Shown: positions 1-6,854 of the stretch, in pieces
Layout of the letters: every line of letters begins with the position of its first letter
Numbering within the stretch: position 1 is the first letter of the stretch
Assembly: GCA_031255875.1 (NCBI GenBank)
Contig: JAIRRR010000156.1
Location: 1 to 8,258 of the forward strand
Length of the DNA: 8,258 nt
Direction: 5' to 3'
Source: Treponema sp.
GTDB taxonomy: Bacteria; Spirochaetota; Spirochaetia; Treponematales; Breznakiellaceae
The notes under the pieces: model-generated
Database searches by the model: none
The model's input: the letters and a program-made list of their open reading frames with translations, nothing else
Told to the model about the DNA's origin: nothing
Program-made: the position numbers and the translations under genes

Positions 1-534
1 CGTAACTTTCTTGTTCGACGGCGGCATTGTACACTCTGAATCTGTGCAAAGCGGCCGGAGTTCGACGCCGCCGATCGGGCTGACGAAATCCGGTTACACA
101 TTCGACGGCTGGGACGGCGATTATACAAATGTCACCGAAAACCGTATCATAAACGCAAAATGGCGGGAACGGTATTATACCGTAACTTTCTTGTCCGACG
201 GTGCCTTTGAAGGCTCTGAAGTTGTGCGAAGCGGCGGGAATGCGACGCCGCCGATCGGGCTGACGAAATCCGGTTACACATTCGACGGCTGGGACGGCGA
301 TTATACAAATGTCACCGAAGACCGTATCATAAACGCAAAATGGAAAGAGAACTTCACCGTAACTTTCGCGTCCGACGGCGTCATTGTACACTCTGAAACG
401 GTACAAAGCGGCGGGAGTGCGACGCCGCCGAGCGGGCTGACGAAATTTGGCTACACATTCGACGGCTGGGAAGGCGATTATACAAATGTCACCGAAAACC
501 GTGTCATAAACGCAAAATGGAAAGAGAAAACCAA
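1..534 (+). repeat. Three tandem copies of the B-type repeat
   Basis: Direct repeats beginning with cgtaactttc at 1, 181 and 358 (periods 180 and 177 bases) encode three consecutive repeat domains. Copies one and two are almost identical over 63-163 versus 243-343, with one difference (140 versus 320) in 101 bases; the third is more diverged. The low divergence suggests recent duplication or gene conversion, and allows copy-number change by recombination. The array probably extends left of the window. Confidence 0.9.
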
Positions 535-1594
535 CGAGCAGCCCGGAGGTAACGAACAACCCGGAGGTAACGAACAACCCGGAGGTAACGAGCAGCCTGG
601 AGGTAACGAGCAGCCTGGTGGCAATGAGCAGCCTGGTGGCAACGAGCAGCCCGGCGGGGGCACTGAGCAGTATTATACCGTAACTTTCTTGTCCGACGGC
701 GGCTTTGTACACTCTGAATCCGTGCAAAGCGGCGGGAATGCGACGCCGCCGAGTGCGCCCACGAAATCCGGTTACACATTCGACGGCTGGGACGGCGATT
801 ATACAAATGTCACCGAACCTCGCACGATAACTGCGAAATGGTTGGTAAACGAAATAAACGTTTCATTGCCAAGTTTCCCCAGCGGAACGGATAATGTGCA
901 ATATACAGATCATAATGGCGGTACCCCTTTTTCTTATTACGTGGGGGTCTCCCCGAATCCGGGAGACATCGGCGGCATGGTTTCTTTTTTTGCCGTAGAG
1001 TTAGCCAAGACTAGCACTCAGGCGAATACTGTTAAGGACGGGTATGCTGCGGTTGTTAATGTATACCCGCAATTTACCGCACTGTCAAGTGCTGTAAACG
1101 CATACACGCCAACAAATACGACAGGCAACGCCTCAACATACGCCGCTCAAATGGACAGCGCCGCCAACGCTATCATAGACGCAATATTTACAATGGGCGG
1201 AACCCGCAGCAATTTTGATAATGAGTTCGCAGCATATGAATTGGGGAATTATTATAGGCAAAGAAGCATTTCAGACTTAACAGCCAGTGAGGCGTTTGAA
1301 AATGCGCTATCCGGAATGAATATAACAATAAATAAGTCTTCGTATGGTTATGTAAGTAATGCGGATGCAATTTTAACTGAACTTCGCAGCCGGCTGCTTA
1401 ATAAAATCAATGCCGCAACTACTGCCGGCGTCACAAACACATCAAATAAACAAGCGATAGAAAACCTGAACGGCTGTCTGCTTACGCAAATCGGGGAGGA
1501 TAGGATGCAGGTTGCCGCAAAGGGTACCGACCTTGAAACCATTAACGTACCTACCGACCTTGACGGTATTTGGCAATACTTATATTCACAATGA
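2..1594 (+). CDS. Listeria-Bacteroides (InlB B-type) repeat protein, 5' partial
   Basis: The frame is open to the left edge, where the first codons (VTFL) match the start of each later repeat, so the true start lies outside and about 530 residues are visible. Four repeats of about 55-60 residues carry the signature VTF-x2-DG, then PP-x3-TK-x-GYTFDGW-x-GDYTNVTE and AKW, typical of the Listeria-Bacteroides repeat family (Flg_new / InlB B-repeat), a beta-rich fold in secreted and surface proteins. Units three and four are separated by seven NEQPGG hexapeptides, a likely flexible spacer. The last 250 or so residues (nt 842-1591) are polar, Asn/Ser/Thr/Ala-rich and unlike any domain I can name; no membrane helix, LPXTG signal or catalytic motif is visible. 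The signal peptide, if any, is off-window. A surface or secreted adhesin-like role is inference. The gene is more A+T-rich than its neighbours (1321-1380 has 17 G+C of 60). Confidence 0.85.
   Translation, partial: VTFLFDGGIVHSESVQSGRSSTPPIGLTKSGYTFDGWDGDYTNVTENRIINAKWRERYYTVTFLSDGAFEGSEVVRSGGNATPPIGLTKSGYTFDGWDGDYTNVTEDRIINAKWKENFTVTFASDGVIVHSETVQSGGSATPPSGLTKFGYTFDGWEGDYTNVTENRVINAKWKEKTNEQPGGNEQPGGNEQPGGNEQPGGNEQPGGNEQPGGNEQPGGGTEQYYTVTFLSDGGFVHSESVQSGGNATPPSAPTKSGYTFDGWDGDYTNVTEPRTITAKWLVNEINVSLPSFPSGTDNVQYTDHNGGTPFSYYVGVSPNPGDIGGMVSFFAVELAKTSTQANTVKDGYAAVVNVYPQFTALSSAVNAYTPTNTTGNASTYAAQMDSAANAIIDAIFTMGGTRSNFDNEFAAYELGNYYRQRSISDLTASEAFENALSGMNITINKSSYGYVSNADAILTELRSRLLNKINAATTAGVTNTSNKQAIENLNGCLLTQIGEDRMQVAAKGTDLETINVPTDLDGIWQYLYSQ
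533..658 (+). repeat. Seven-copy 18-base tandem repeat encoding NEQPGG
   Basis: Seven in-frame copies of an 18-base unit, consensus aacgarcarccyggnggn, starting at 533, 551, 569, 587, 605, 623 and 641. Copies differ only at synonymous positions, so the encoded hexapeptide Asn-Glu-Gln-Pro-Gly-Gly is identical in all seven. It is followed by Gly-Thr-Glu-Gln and the fourth domain. The composition suggests a flexible hydrophilic spacer. The unit is a multiple of three, so gain or loss of copies would keep the frame. Confidence 0.95.
679..841 (+). repeat. Fourth B-type repeat, after the linker
   Basis: A fourth copy starting with the same cgtaactttcttgtccgacgg as copy two and ending at the conserved AKW codons (839-841 is the Trp). 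The stretch covering SGYTFDGWDGDYTNVTE is nearly identical in bases to copies one and two, although 126 bases of spacer separate it from copy three. It directly precedes the C-terminal module. Confidence 0.85.
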
Positions 1595-1605
1595 GAATAA
1601 CATAC

Positions 1606-1630
1606 CGCGCGGCTCTGCCGCGCGCTTGTT
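1606..1630 (+). terminator. Putative terminator after the repeat protein
   Basis: A perfect 8-base-pair stem (cgcgcggc, 1606-1613; gccgcgcg, 1617-1624) with a 3-base loop lies 11 bases past the stop codon at 1592-1594. The following tract, cttgtt, is only weakly T-rich, so intrinsic termination is likely but not certain. Confidence 0.45.
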
Positions 1631-1642
1631 GATCCTGTGATA

Positions 1643-1659
1643 CAAAGCCGGCGGCTTTG
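1643..1659. repeat. 17-base perfect palindrome
   Basis: CAAAGCCG and CGGCTTTG flank a single central g, lying between the putative terminator and the permease start. It could be an operator half-site pair, a second weak hairpin, or chance. The rest of 1595-1703 shows no gene. Confidence 0.4.
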
Positions 1660-1703
1660 CCCCTCCCCGCGCTGCCTTGTTATCCCCCGCCGGATACGCT
1701 ACC

Positions 1704-2663
1704 ATGTTCCCCATGAACAAACAGGCCCTGCGGGCCGACGCGCTGCTCCTGCTTACCGCGTGCATCTGGGGTTTCGCCTTTGTCGCCCAGCGTAGCGGCA
1801 TGGAGTACATGGGGCCTTTTACCTTTAACGGCATCCGGTTTCTGCTGGGGGGCTTTTCCCTTGTCCCGATAGTGCTCCTGCGCCGCGCCGCGCGCGGCGG
1901 CAATGCCCAAAAGCCGCCGGCTTTCAGGGTCTTGCTCGGCTCGTCCCTCCTGGCGGGGATCTGCCTCTTCCTCGGGGCCAGCCTGCAACAGGTGGGGATT
2001 ATCTACACCACTGCGGGGAATTCCGGGTTCATTACCGGCCTCTACGTGATATTCACGCCCATTTTCGCCATATTCCTGGGCAGGAAGACCCGGCTTCCCA
2101 CCTGGATAGGCGCGGCGCTGACCCTTGCGGGCCTCTTTTTCCTCAGCGCCGCCCCCCGGGTTTTCGGCGGGGCCGCCCCGCCCGGCTCTCTCGCCGTCAA
2201 CATCGGCGATTTGATCACCGCCGCAGGCGCCCTGTTCTGGGCTTTTCACGTGCTGGTCATAGACAGCCTGGTACGGCGGGTGGACGCGGTCGCCCTTTCC
2301 TCGGGGCAGTTTTTCTGCTGCGGCCTTCTTTCGCTCGTTATCGCCTTTTTTACCGAGACAATAGTCCCCGGGCAGATAGCCGCGGGCCTTATCCCCATCC
2401 TTTACGGCGGCGTCTGTTCGGCGGGGGTGGGCTATACCCTCCAGGTAGTGGCGCAAAAGAACGCCCCCCCGGCCCACGCGACGATACTCCTGTCCCTGGA
2501 AGGCACCTTCGCGGCCATCGGCGGCGTGCTGATACTGTCGGAACCCCTGGGGGCCTGGACGCTGCTGGGCTTCGCGCTCATGCTTTCCGGGATGCTTGCC
2601 ACCCAGTGGGACCTCATTATGGGGGGGAGGAGGCCCGGCGCAAAAAGGCCGGGGCTTACTTGA
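1704..2663 (+). CDS. DMT-superfamily (EamA) permease
   Basis: A 319-residue integral membrane protein built almost entirely of hydrophobic segments, with about ten predicted helices in two EamA halves (roughly residues 10-150 and 170-305), the normal architecture and length for drug/metabolite transporters of the RhaT/YdcZ-like group. Typical features are the N-terminal ADALLLLTACIWGFAF helix, the conserved PFTFNGIRF loop, and LLSLEGTFAAIGGVLILSEPLG near the C-terminus. The substrate cannot be told from sequence; family members export amino acids, nucleosides or other metabolites. I chose ATG 1704 because a weak GGA sits 10 bases upstream. ATG 1713, giving the family-like start MNKQALRADALLLL, is almost as likely, and a TTG at 1677 is less so. 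Its last 8 bases overlap the end of the convergent gene, with no terminator between them. Confidence 0.9.
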   Translation: MFPMNKQALRADALLLLTACIWGFAFVAQRSGMEYMGPFTFNGIRFLLGGFSLVPIVLLRRAARGGNAQKPPAFRVLLGSSLLAGICLFLGASLQQVGIIYTTAGNSGFITGLYVIFTPIFAIFLGRKTRLPTWIGAALTLAGLFFLSAAPRVFGGAAPPGSLAVNIGDLITAAGALFWAFHVLVIDSLVRRVDAVALSSGQFFCCGLLSLVIAFFTETIVPGQIAAGLIPILYGGVCSAGVGYTLQVVAQKNAPPAHATILLSLEGTFAAIGGVLILSEPLGAWTLLGFALMLSGMLATQWDLIMGGRRPGAKRPGLT

Positions 2664-3249
2664 ACAGCAACGCCGCCTGTTCCTTTACCTGGTCCACTAT
2701 CTGCTGGTAGTTGGCTTTGAGGGCGTTCATATTCTGGTTATAGTAGGCTATAAATTCCGGGTCCTGGAAAGGATCGAGCCTTATCTGCTGGCCGGTGCGC
2801 CGCGCGAATTCTTCCTCTTTTTGGCGCAGTTTCGGCGCGTACTGCTGCCTGAGCGCCGTGTCGTATTGCTGCGATTCGGCCATGTAGCGGGAAAGGTACT
2901 GGTTTAGCTGCTTGCACAGCGCGGCGAATTTGCCGTCTCCGATCACCGCCTGGAGGCCCCTGCCTGCGGCCTCGACACGTTTTTCGTCTTCCGGCAAAAG
3001 GGGGAGGACGATCTGGGAAACCAGCATGTCGAAGATTCCCTGCCTGAACGCCGGCCGCTGCTCGGCGGGCGTCTGCTTGATTGCCTGTTCCAGAGAAACG
3101 GCGTCCCCGCCGGCTATGCTTTCGAGGAATTCATTGGCCAGCTTCTTGCCCCGTTGTTTTGCCTCAAAATGATCGATGCTCCCCTTGTCGCCCTTGACCG
3201 ACTCGGTCCGTTCCATCGCAATTTCCAACGCGCTCTTAATCCTGCCCAC
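2656..3249 (-). CDS. Conserved hypothetical protein, probably cytoplasmic and helical
   Basis: A 197-residue highly charged protein with no signal peptide or membrane segment. The N-terminus (GRIKSALEIAMERTESVKGD, then a KQRGKKLANEF segment at 31-41) and the Gln/Glu/Lys-rich C-terminal half (about 113-195) look helical, perhaps partly coiled coil. It resembles small uncharacterised proteins I associate with spirochaetes (possibly the family called DUF6657, from memory and uncertain). No catalytic motif is visible, so I assign no function. I chose GTG 3249: a strong AGGGAG site lies 6 bases upstream, and an in-frame ATG at 3303 falls on the -35 region of a good promoter, so it should not be in the mRNA. 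It is transcribed divergently from the PLP enzyme and converges on the permease with an 8-base overlap. Confidence 0.8.
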   Translation of the reverse strand: MGRIKSALEIAMERTESVKGDKGSIDHFEAKQRGKKLANEFLESIAGGDAVSLEQAIKQTPAEQRPAFRQGIFDMLVSQIVLPLLPEDEKRVEAAGRGLQAVIGDGKFAALCKQLNQYLSRYMAESQQYDTALRQQYAPKLRQKEEEFARRTGQQIRLDPFQDPEFIAYYNQNMNALKANYQQIVDQVKEQAALLFK

Positions 3250-3271
3250 GGCGTGTCTCCCTTCTCTGTCC

Positions 3272-3300
3272 AAGATAACAAAAAACGCGCCTTTTTTCAA
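3272..3300 (-). promoter_or_regulatory. Sigma-70-type promoter for the hypothetical gene
   Basis: Reading the minus strand, TTGAAA (3300-3295, five of six to consensus) and TATCTT (3277-3272, four of six) are separated by exactly 17 bases. The expected transcript start near 3265 leaves about 16 bases to the GTG at 3249, including the AGGGAG ribosome binding site. I see no equally good promoter for the divergent PLP gene in 3250-3388. Confidence 0.65.
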
Positions 3301-3388
3301 CATGCCGGGCCTTACAGAAGGGGGCGCAAAAGGTTAAATTTAGGGTAGCGCACAAACCGCTTTTCCCGGAGACAATCGGAGGGTACAC

Positions 3389-4546
3389 ATGGAACAAGAC
3401 AATCTAAGCTACATTTTGCACCACATGAACGAGGACGGGCTGCCGGAAAATGCCGTCAGCCCCCCTATCTTTCAAACGTCCATTTTCTGTTTCCCCAGCT
3501 TCGCCTCTTTCCAGGAGGCCATTACCGACGAGCTGAACCATTCCCTGTATACCCGGGGCAACAACCCCACGGTAACGCTGGCCGAGCAAAAAATCGCGGC
3601 CCTCGAAGGGGGCGAGCGGGCAAAACTCGTATCTTCCGGAGTGTCCGCCATTGCCCACAGCATTATGGCCTTTGTGCGTTCCGGGGATCATGTGGTCTGC
3701 GTGGAGGACTGCTATTCCTGGACCAGGGTACTGCTGGCCAGCTACCTGGCGCGTTTCAACGTATCCGCGACCTTTGTCGACGGGACCGATTCCGATAAAG
3801 TGATCGCGGCGTTCAGGGAAGAGACCAGGGTGCTCTACCTGGAGAGTCCGACTTCCCTGACCTTCAAGCTCCAGGACCTTCCGGTTCTCGCCGGCGCCGC
3901 CCGGCAGCGGAATATCAAAACCATTATTGACAATACCTGGGCCACGCCCATTTTCTGCAATCCCATTTCCATGGGCATAGACCTGGTGGTCCATTCGGGC
4001 AGCAAATACCTGGGCGGGGCCAGCGACATCATCGCCGGGGCGATTGTCGGCTCCAAAGACGATATCGATCTGATCCGGAAACAGGAGTACCTCCAGTTCG
4101 GCACTGTGGCGGACCCGTTCATGGCCTGGCTTATGATACGCGGGCTCAGGACCCTTCAAATCAGGATGAAGGCCCATTACGAGGGGGCAATGGCGGTAGC
4201 CTCCTACCTTGAAAAGCATCCCAAGGTAGAAAACGTCCTTTACCCCATGCTGGATTCCTACAGCCAGAAGGATCTGGCCCGGCGGCTCTACAGGGGCGGC
4301 TCGGGCCTGTTCAGTTTCAACCTGAAAACCCGCAGGCTTGAAGATGTCATACGCTTTGTCGATGCCCTTAAGCTCTTCAAGCGGGCGGTAAGCTGGGGCG
4401 GTTATGAAAGCCTGATATTCCCCAACGCGGTAAAAGGCGGGAACCCCGCCTCCGCCGGCATCAGCCTTGTCCGCCTCCACGTGGGCCTTGAGGCTGCGGA
4501 GGACCTTATAGGGGATCTGGACAACGCCCTGCGCGGTATCGGCTAG
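3389..4546 (+). CDS. Cys/Met-metabolism PLP enzyme, cystathionine lyase-like
   Basis: A complete 385-residue member of the fold-type I Cys/Met metabolism family, the normal length. Landmarks, by analogy with E. coli cystathionine beta-lyase: Tyr54 and Arg56 in YTRGNNPT (phosphate of the neighbouring subunit's cofactor), Ser83-Gly84, Tyr109, Asp181 in IIDNTWATP (pyridine nitrogen), Lys206 in SGSKYLGG (Schiff base), Ser335 in VSWGGYESL, and Arg362 in VRLHVGLE (substrate carboxylate). Family members cleave or exchange at the beta or gamma carbon of cystathionine, homocysteine, methionine or cysteine, usually as cytoplasmic tetramers. The substrate is not decidable here. Around Tyr109 the usual YGGT-like motif is replaced by CYSWT, and the ESPxNP motif is ESPTSL, so it is not a textbook MetB, MetC or MetY. 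ATG 3389 has GGAGG at 3378-3382. No methionine or cysteine genes adjoin it. Confidence 0.9.
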   Translation: MEQDNLSYILHHMNEDGLPENAVSPPIFQTSIFCFPSFASFQEAITDELNHSLYTRGNNPTVTLAEQKIAALEGGERAKLVSSGVSAIAHSIMAFVRSGDHVVCVEDCYSWTRVLLASYLARFNVSATFVDGTDSDKVIAAFREETRVLYLESPTSLTFKLQDLPVLAGAARQRNIKTIIDNTWATPIFCNPISMGIDLVVHSGSKYLGGASDIIAGAIVGSKDDIDLIRKQEYLQFGTVADPFMAWLMIRGLRTLQIRMKAHYEGAMAVASYLEKHPKVENVLYPMLDSYSQKDLARRLYRGGSGLFSFNLKTRRLEDVIRFVDALKLFKRAVSWGGYESLIFPNAVKGGNPASAGISLVRLHVGLEAAEDLIGDLDNALRGIG

Positions 4547-4565
4547 CGGTTTGCCGCACTTCGCG

Positions 4566-4608
4566 CAAGGCCCCCAAACAGGCTTCCGCAGGCCCGGCCC
4601 TTGTTTTT
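4566..4608 (+). terminator. Possible terminator between convergent genes
   Basis: Between the PLP gene stop (4546) and the convergent purD stop (4607), CAAGGCC (4566-4572) can pair with GGCCCTTG (4596-4603) with a one-base bulge, followed by TTTTT at 4604-4608. The loop is long (about 23 bases), so this is a modest candidate for ending transcription of the PLP gene. Confidence 0.35.
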
Positions 4609-6013
4609 ACACGCCAATATCGGCGCGGTAGGCCATGCCCTCGAAGCTGACTGCCGAAAGCCCCCGGTAAGCCCGCTCCCGCGCTTCGCCGGCGTCGGCG
4701 CCCCAGGCGGACACGGCGAGGACCCGGCCGCCGGAGGTGACCAGCGCGGCCCTGCCGGTATCTGCCGGGCCGCCCGCCGCGTCCGGGGCTATTGCCGCCC
4801 CGGCGGCAAAGAGCCGCCCGCCCGCCCCGGCGAGCTTCTCCCAGTCCACCGTGACGGGATCGCCTTTGCGGTACGCGCCGGGGTATCCGGCAAAACCCGG
4901 AAGCTCGCCGGCCACCGCCACCGGCGCGCATACGGCCCCGGCTTTCCAGGCCGTCCGGAAGGCGTCCAGGCGGTTTTCCAGCATTGCAAGGCAGAGATCG
5001 CCCAGATTCGATTCCATAAGGGGGAGCACCGCCTGGGTTTCCGGGTCTCCCAGCCGGACATTGTATTCAAGCAGGAAACAGCGGCCGTTCCGTATCATCA
5101 GGCCGAAAAAGATAAAGCCCCGGTAGTCCAGCCCCTCCGCCTCCATGCCCTTGAGGGTGGGCCGGAGGATCCGGGCGTTAAAGTCCTGTTCCAGCGAGGG
5201 GGAGAAATCCGGCACCGGCGCGATGGCCCCCATGCCCCCGGTATTCGGCCCCTTCCCGCCGTCGAACCGGCGCTTGTGGTCGCGGGCAGGCAGGAAGGGC
5301 AGGATTACGCCCGGCTTGCCCGGACTCACGCTTACCGCCGCCAGGACCGAAACCTCCCGGCCCTCGATATATTCCTCCAGCAGGACGGTTTTTCCCGCTT
5401 CCCCCAGGGACTTTTCCTTCATAAGCGAGGCAATCGCCCCGGCGGCCTCTTCCGGCGCGGACGCCACGGTTACGCCCTTGCCCGCCGCGAGCCCGTCCGC
5501 CTTTACGACCAGCGGGGGGATATGCTCGGGCCTGTTCTTTGCCGATGTGTCGCTCGCCCCGGCGGCGCGGGAAGGCGCCTTGAAATGCTGTCCGGCATAG
5601 TGCAGGGCGCTGTCGTATTCGGTAAAAAGACGGTACCGCCCGGTCCTGACCCCGTAATGTTCCATGAAAGACTTGGCGTAGCTCTTGCTCGTCTCAAGCC
5701 GGGCCGCCGCCCGGTCCGGGCCGACAGCCTGAAGCCCCTCTTCCCGGAAGCGATCCACAATGCCGCAGGCAAGCGGCGCTTCGGGGCCGACAATCGTAAG
5801 GCCGGCCTTTGCCTTCCGGGCAAAATCCGCGAGAAAACACTGGGCTTCCTCCCCTGCGGCGTCGCCGGGCAGGGGCACGTTTTCGCACTTCGCTTCCCCG
5901 GCAGTCCCGCCGTTTCCCGGCGCGACAAAAACCTTCTCGATATTTTCTTCCTGGGACAGCTTCCACGCAATGGCGTGCTCCCTGCCCCCGGATCCGACAA
6001 CCAGAACCGTCAT
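4607..6013 (-). CDS. purD: Phosphoribosylamine--glycine ligase (GAR synthetase)
   Basis: This ATP-grasp enzyme joins glycine to 5-phosphoribosylamine, the second step of purine synthesis, in the cytoplasm. Landmarks in order: N-terminal VLVVGSGGREHAIAWKL (3-19), APGNGGTA (31-38), TIVGPEAPL (73-81), the ATP-grasp segment VVKADGLAAGKGV (169-181), RDHKRRFDGGKGPNTGGMGA (244-263), metal-binding EYNVRLGDPETQ (316-327), and the C-terminal domain ending in YRADIGV. At 468 residues it is about 40 longer than E. coli PurD. One clear insertion is at about 145-165, just before the ATP-grasp core, and a Gly/Ala-rich stretch lies near 405-420. The start ATG 6013 has GAGG 5 bases upstream, overlapping the stop of proC, which ends only 7 bases away. 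This indicates co-transcription and probable translational coupling. Identity is secure. Confidence 0.97.
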   Translation of the reverse strand: MTVLVVGSGGREHAIAWKLSQEENIEKVFVAPGNGGTAGEAKCENVPLPGDAAGEEAQCFLADFARKAKAGLTIVGPEAPLACGIVDRFREEGLQAVGPDRAAARLETSKSYAKSFMEHYGVRTGRYRLFTEYDSALHYAGQHFKAPSRAAGASDTSAKNRPEHIPPLVVKADGLAAGKGVTVASAPEEAAGAIASLMKEKSLGEAGKTVLLEEYIEGREVSVLAAVSVSPGKPGVILPFLPARDHKRRFDGGKGPNTGGMGAIAPVPDFSPSLEQDFNARILRPTLKGMEAEGLDYRGFIFFGLMIRNGRCFLLEYNVRLGDPETQAVLPLMESNLGDLCLAMLENRLDAFRTAWKAGAVCAPVAVAGELPGFAGYPGAYRKGDPVTVDWEKLAGAGGRLFAAGAAIAPDAAGGPADTGRAALVTSGGRVLAVSAWGADAGEARERAYRGLSAVSFEGMAYRADIGV

Positions 6014-6020
6014 AGTAACC

Positions 6021-6854
6021 TCATCCCATTTCGCAGGCGCGGCGGTACGCCGCTTCCACAGCGTTCATAATTATACCCCGAAACGCGCCGTTTTCAAGCG
6101 CGGAAATACCGGCAATGGTAGTCCCCGCCGGGGAAGTTACCATGTCTTTGAGCTCGCCGGGGTGTTTTCCGGTTTCCTTTACCATGGCGGCGGAACCGAG
6201 CACGGTTTGGGCGGCGTAACGCAGGGCCTTGTCCCGGGGCAGGCCGGCGCGGACCCCTCCGTCCGCCAGGGACTCGATAAACAGATACACAAACGCCGGG
6301 CCGGAACCGGAAAGGCCGGTCACCGCGTCCAGGTATTTTTCCTCCAGCCGGTCCACCATGCCCGCGGCCCCCAGGATGCTCTCCAGCTCGCGGGCCTTTT
6401 CCTCGCTCAGCCCGGGCGGCACGGCCATTACAATGACTCCCTGCGAGACGAGCGCCGGGGTGTTGGGCATTATGCGCACTACCGGTACGGGCGTCCGGGG
6501 CGTCTCCCCCCCGTGCAGCGCCGCCCTGATTTTGGCGATAGGCCAGCCGGCCGCCATCGACACGAGCACGGCGGGCCTTCCCGATTCGGCGCGTTCCTTT
6601 GCCGCCGGGGCTATTTCCCCCAGCACCGCTTCCAGCGCCTGGGGCTTTACCGCGAGAAATACAAAATCGCCCTGCAAAACCGCCTCGGTGTTGGAGGCGT
6701 ATACCCTGCCCCCCAGAATCCGGGCGGCGGCTTCCGCCCTGGGCAGATCGGCATCGGCAAAACCGATATTTTCCCCGCCGGCAAATGCCAAAGCGCCCTT
6801 CATCAGGGCGCTCCCCATGTTACCGCTTCCGATACAGGCAATAGTAGTACTCAT
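6021..6854 (-). CDS. proC: Pyrroline-5-carboxylate reductase
   Basis: It reduces 1-pyrroline-5-carboxylate to proline with NAD(P)H, the last step of proline synthesis, in the cytoplasm. The protein has 277 residues, normal for the family. It shows the Rossmann motif GSGNMG (9-14), AVKPQ (68-72), RIMPNTPA (127-134), TGLSGSGPAF (179-188) and the C-terminal signature DMVTSPAGTTIAGISALE (237-254). I chose ATG 6854, which gives the usual MSTTIACIGSGNMG start and has GGAG 7 bases upstream; an in-frame ATG at 6884 has no ribosome binding site and would add ten atypical residues. It lies between proB (136-base gap) and purD (7-base gap) on the same strand. Confidence 0.97.
   Translation of the reverse strand: MSTTIACIGSGNMGSALMKGALAFAGGENIGFADADLPRAEAAARILGGRVYASNTEAVLQGDFVFLAVKPQALEAVLGEIAPAAKERAESGRPAVLVSMAAGWPIAKIRAALHGGETPRTPVPVVRIMPNTPALVSQGVIVMAVPPGLSEEKARELESILGAAGMVDRLEEKYLDAVTGLSGSGPAFVYLFIESLADGGVRAGLPRDKALRYAAQTVLGSAAMVKETGKHPGELKDMVTSPAGTTIAGISALENGAFRGIIMNAVEAAYRRACEMG

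Noticed and set aside
533..658. Short regular repeats that could suggest a CRISPR array
   Set aside because: The 18-base units are contiguous with no spacers, stay in frame and encode a constant hexapeptide.
1680..2477. A 265-codon minus-strand open frame opposite the permease
   Set aside because: Charged, low-complexity translation lying over a clear ten-helix permease; no promoter or ribosome binding site seen.
3404..4480. A 358-codon minus-strand open frame opposite the PLP enzyme
   Set aside because: It shadows a fully conserved PLP enzyme and its translation has no recognisable motif.
4601..6070. A 489-codon plus-strand open frame opposite purD
   Set aside because: purD on the other strand has all family motifs; the frame is a by-product of high G+C third positions, and its translation is Arg/Pro/Gly-rich with no domain.
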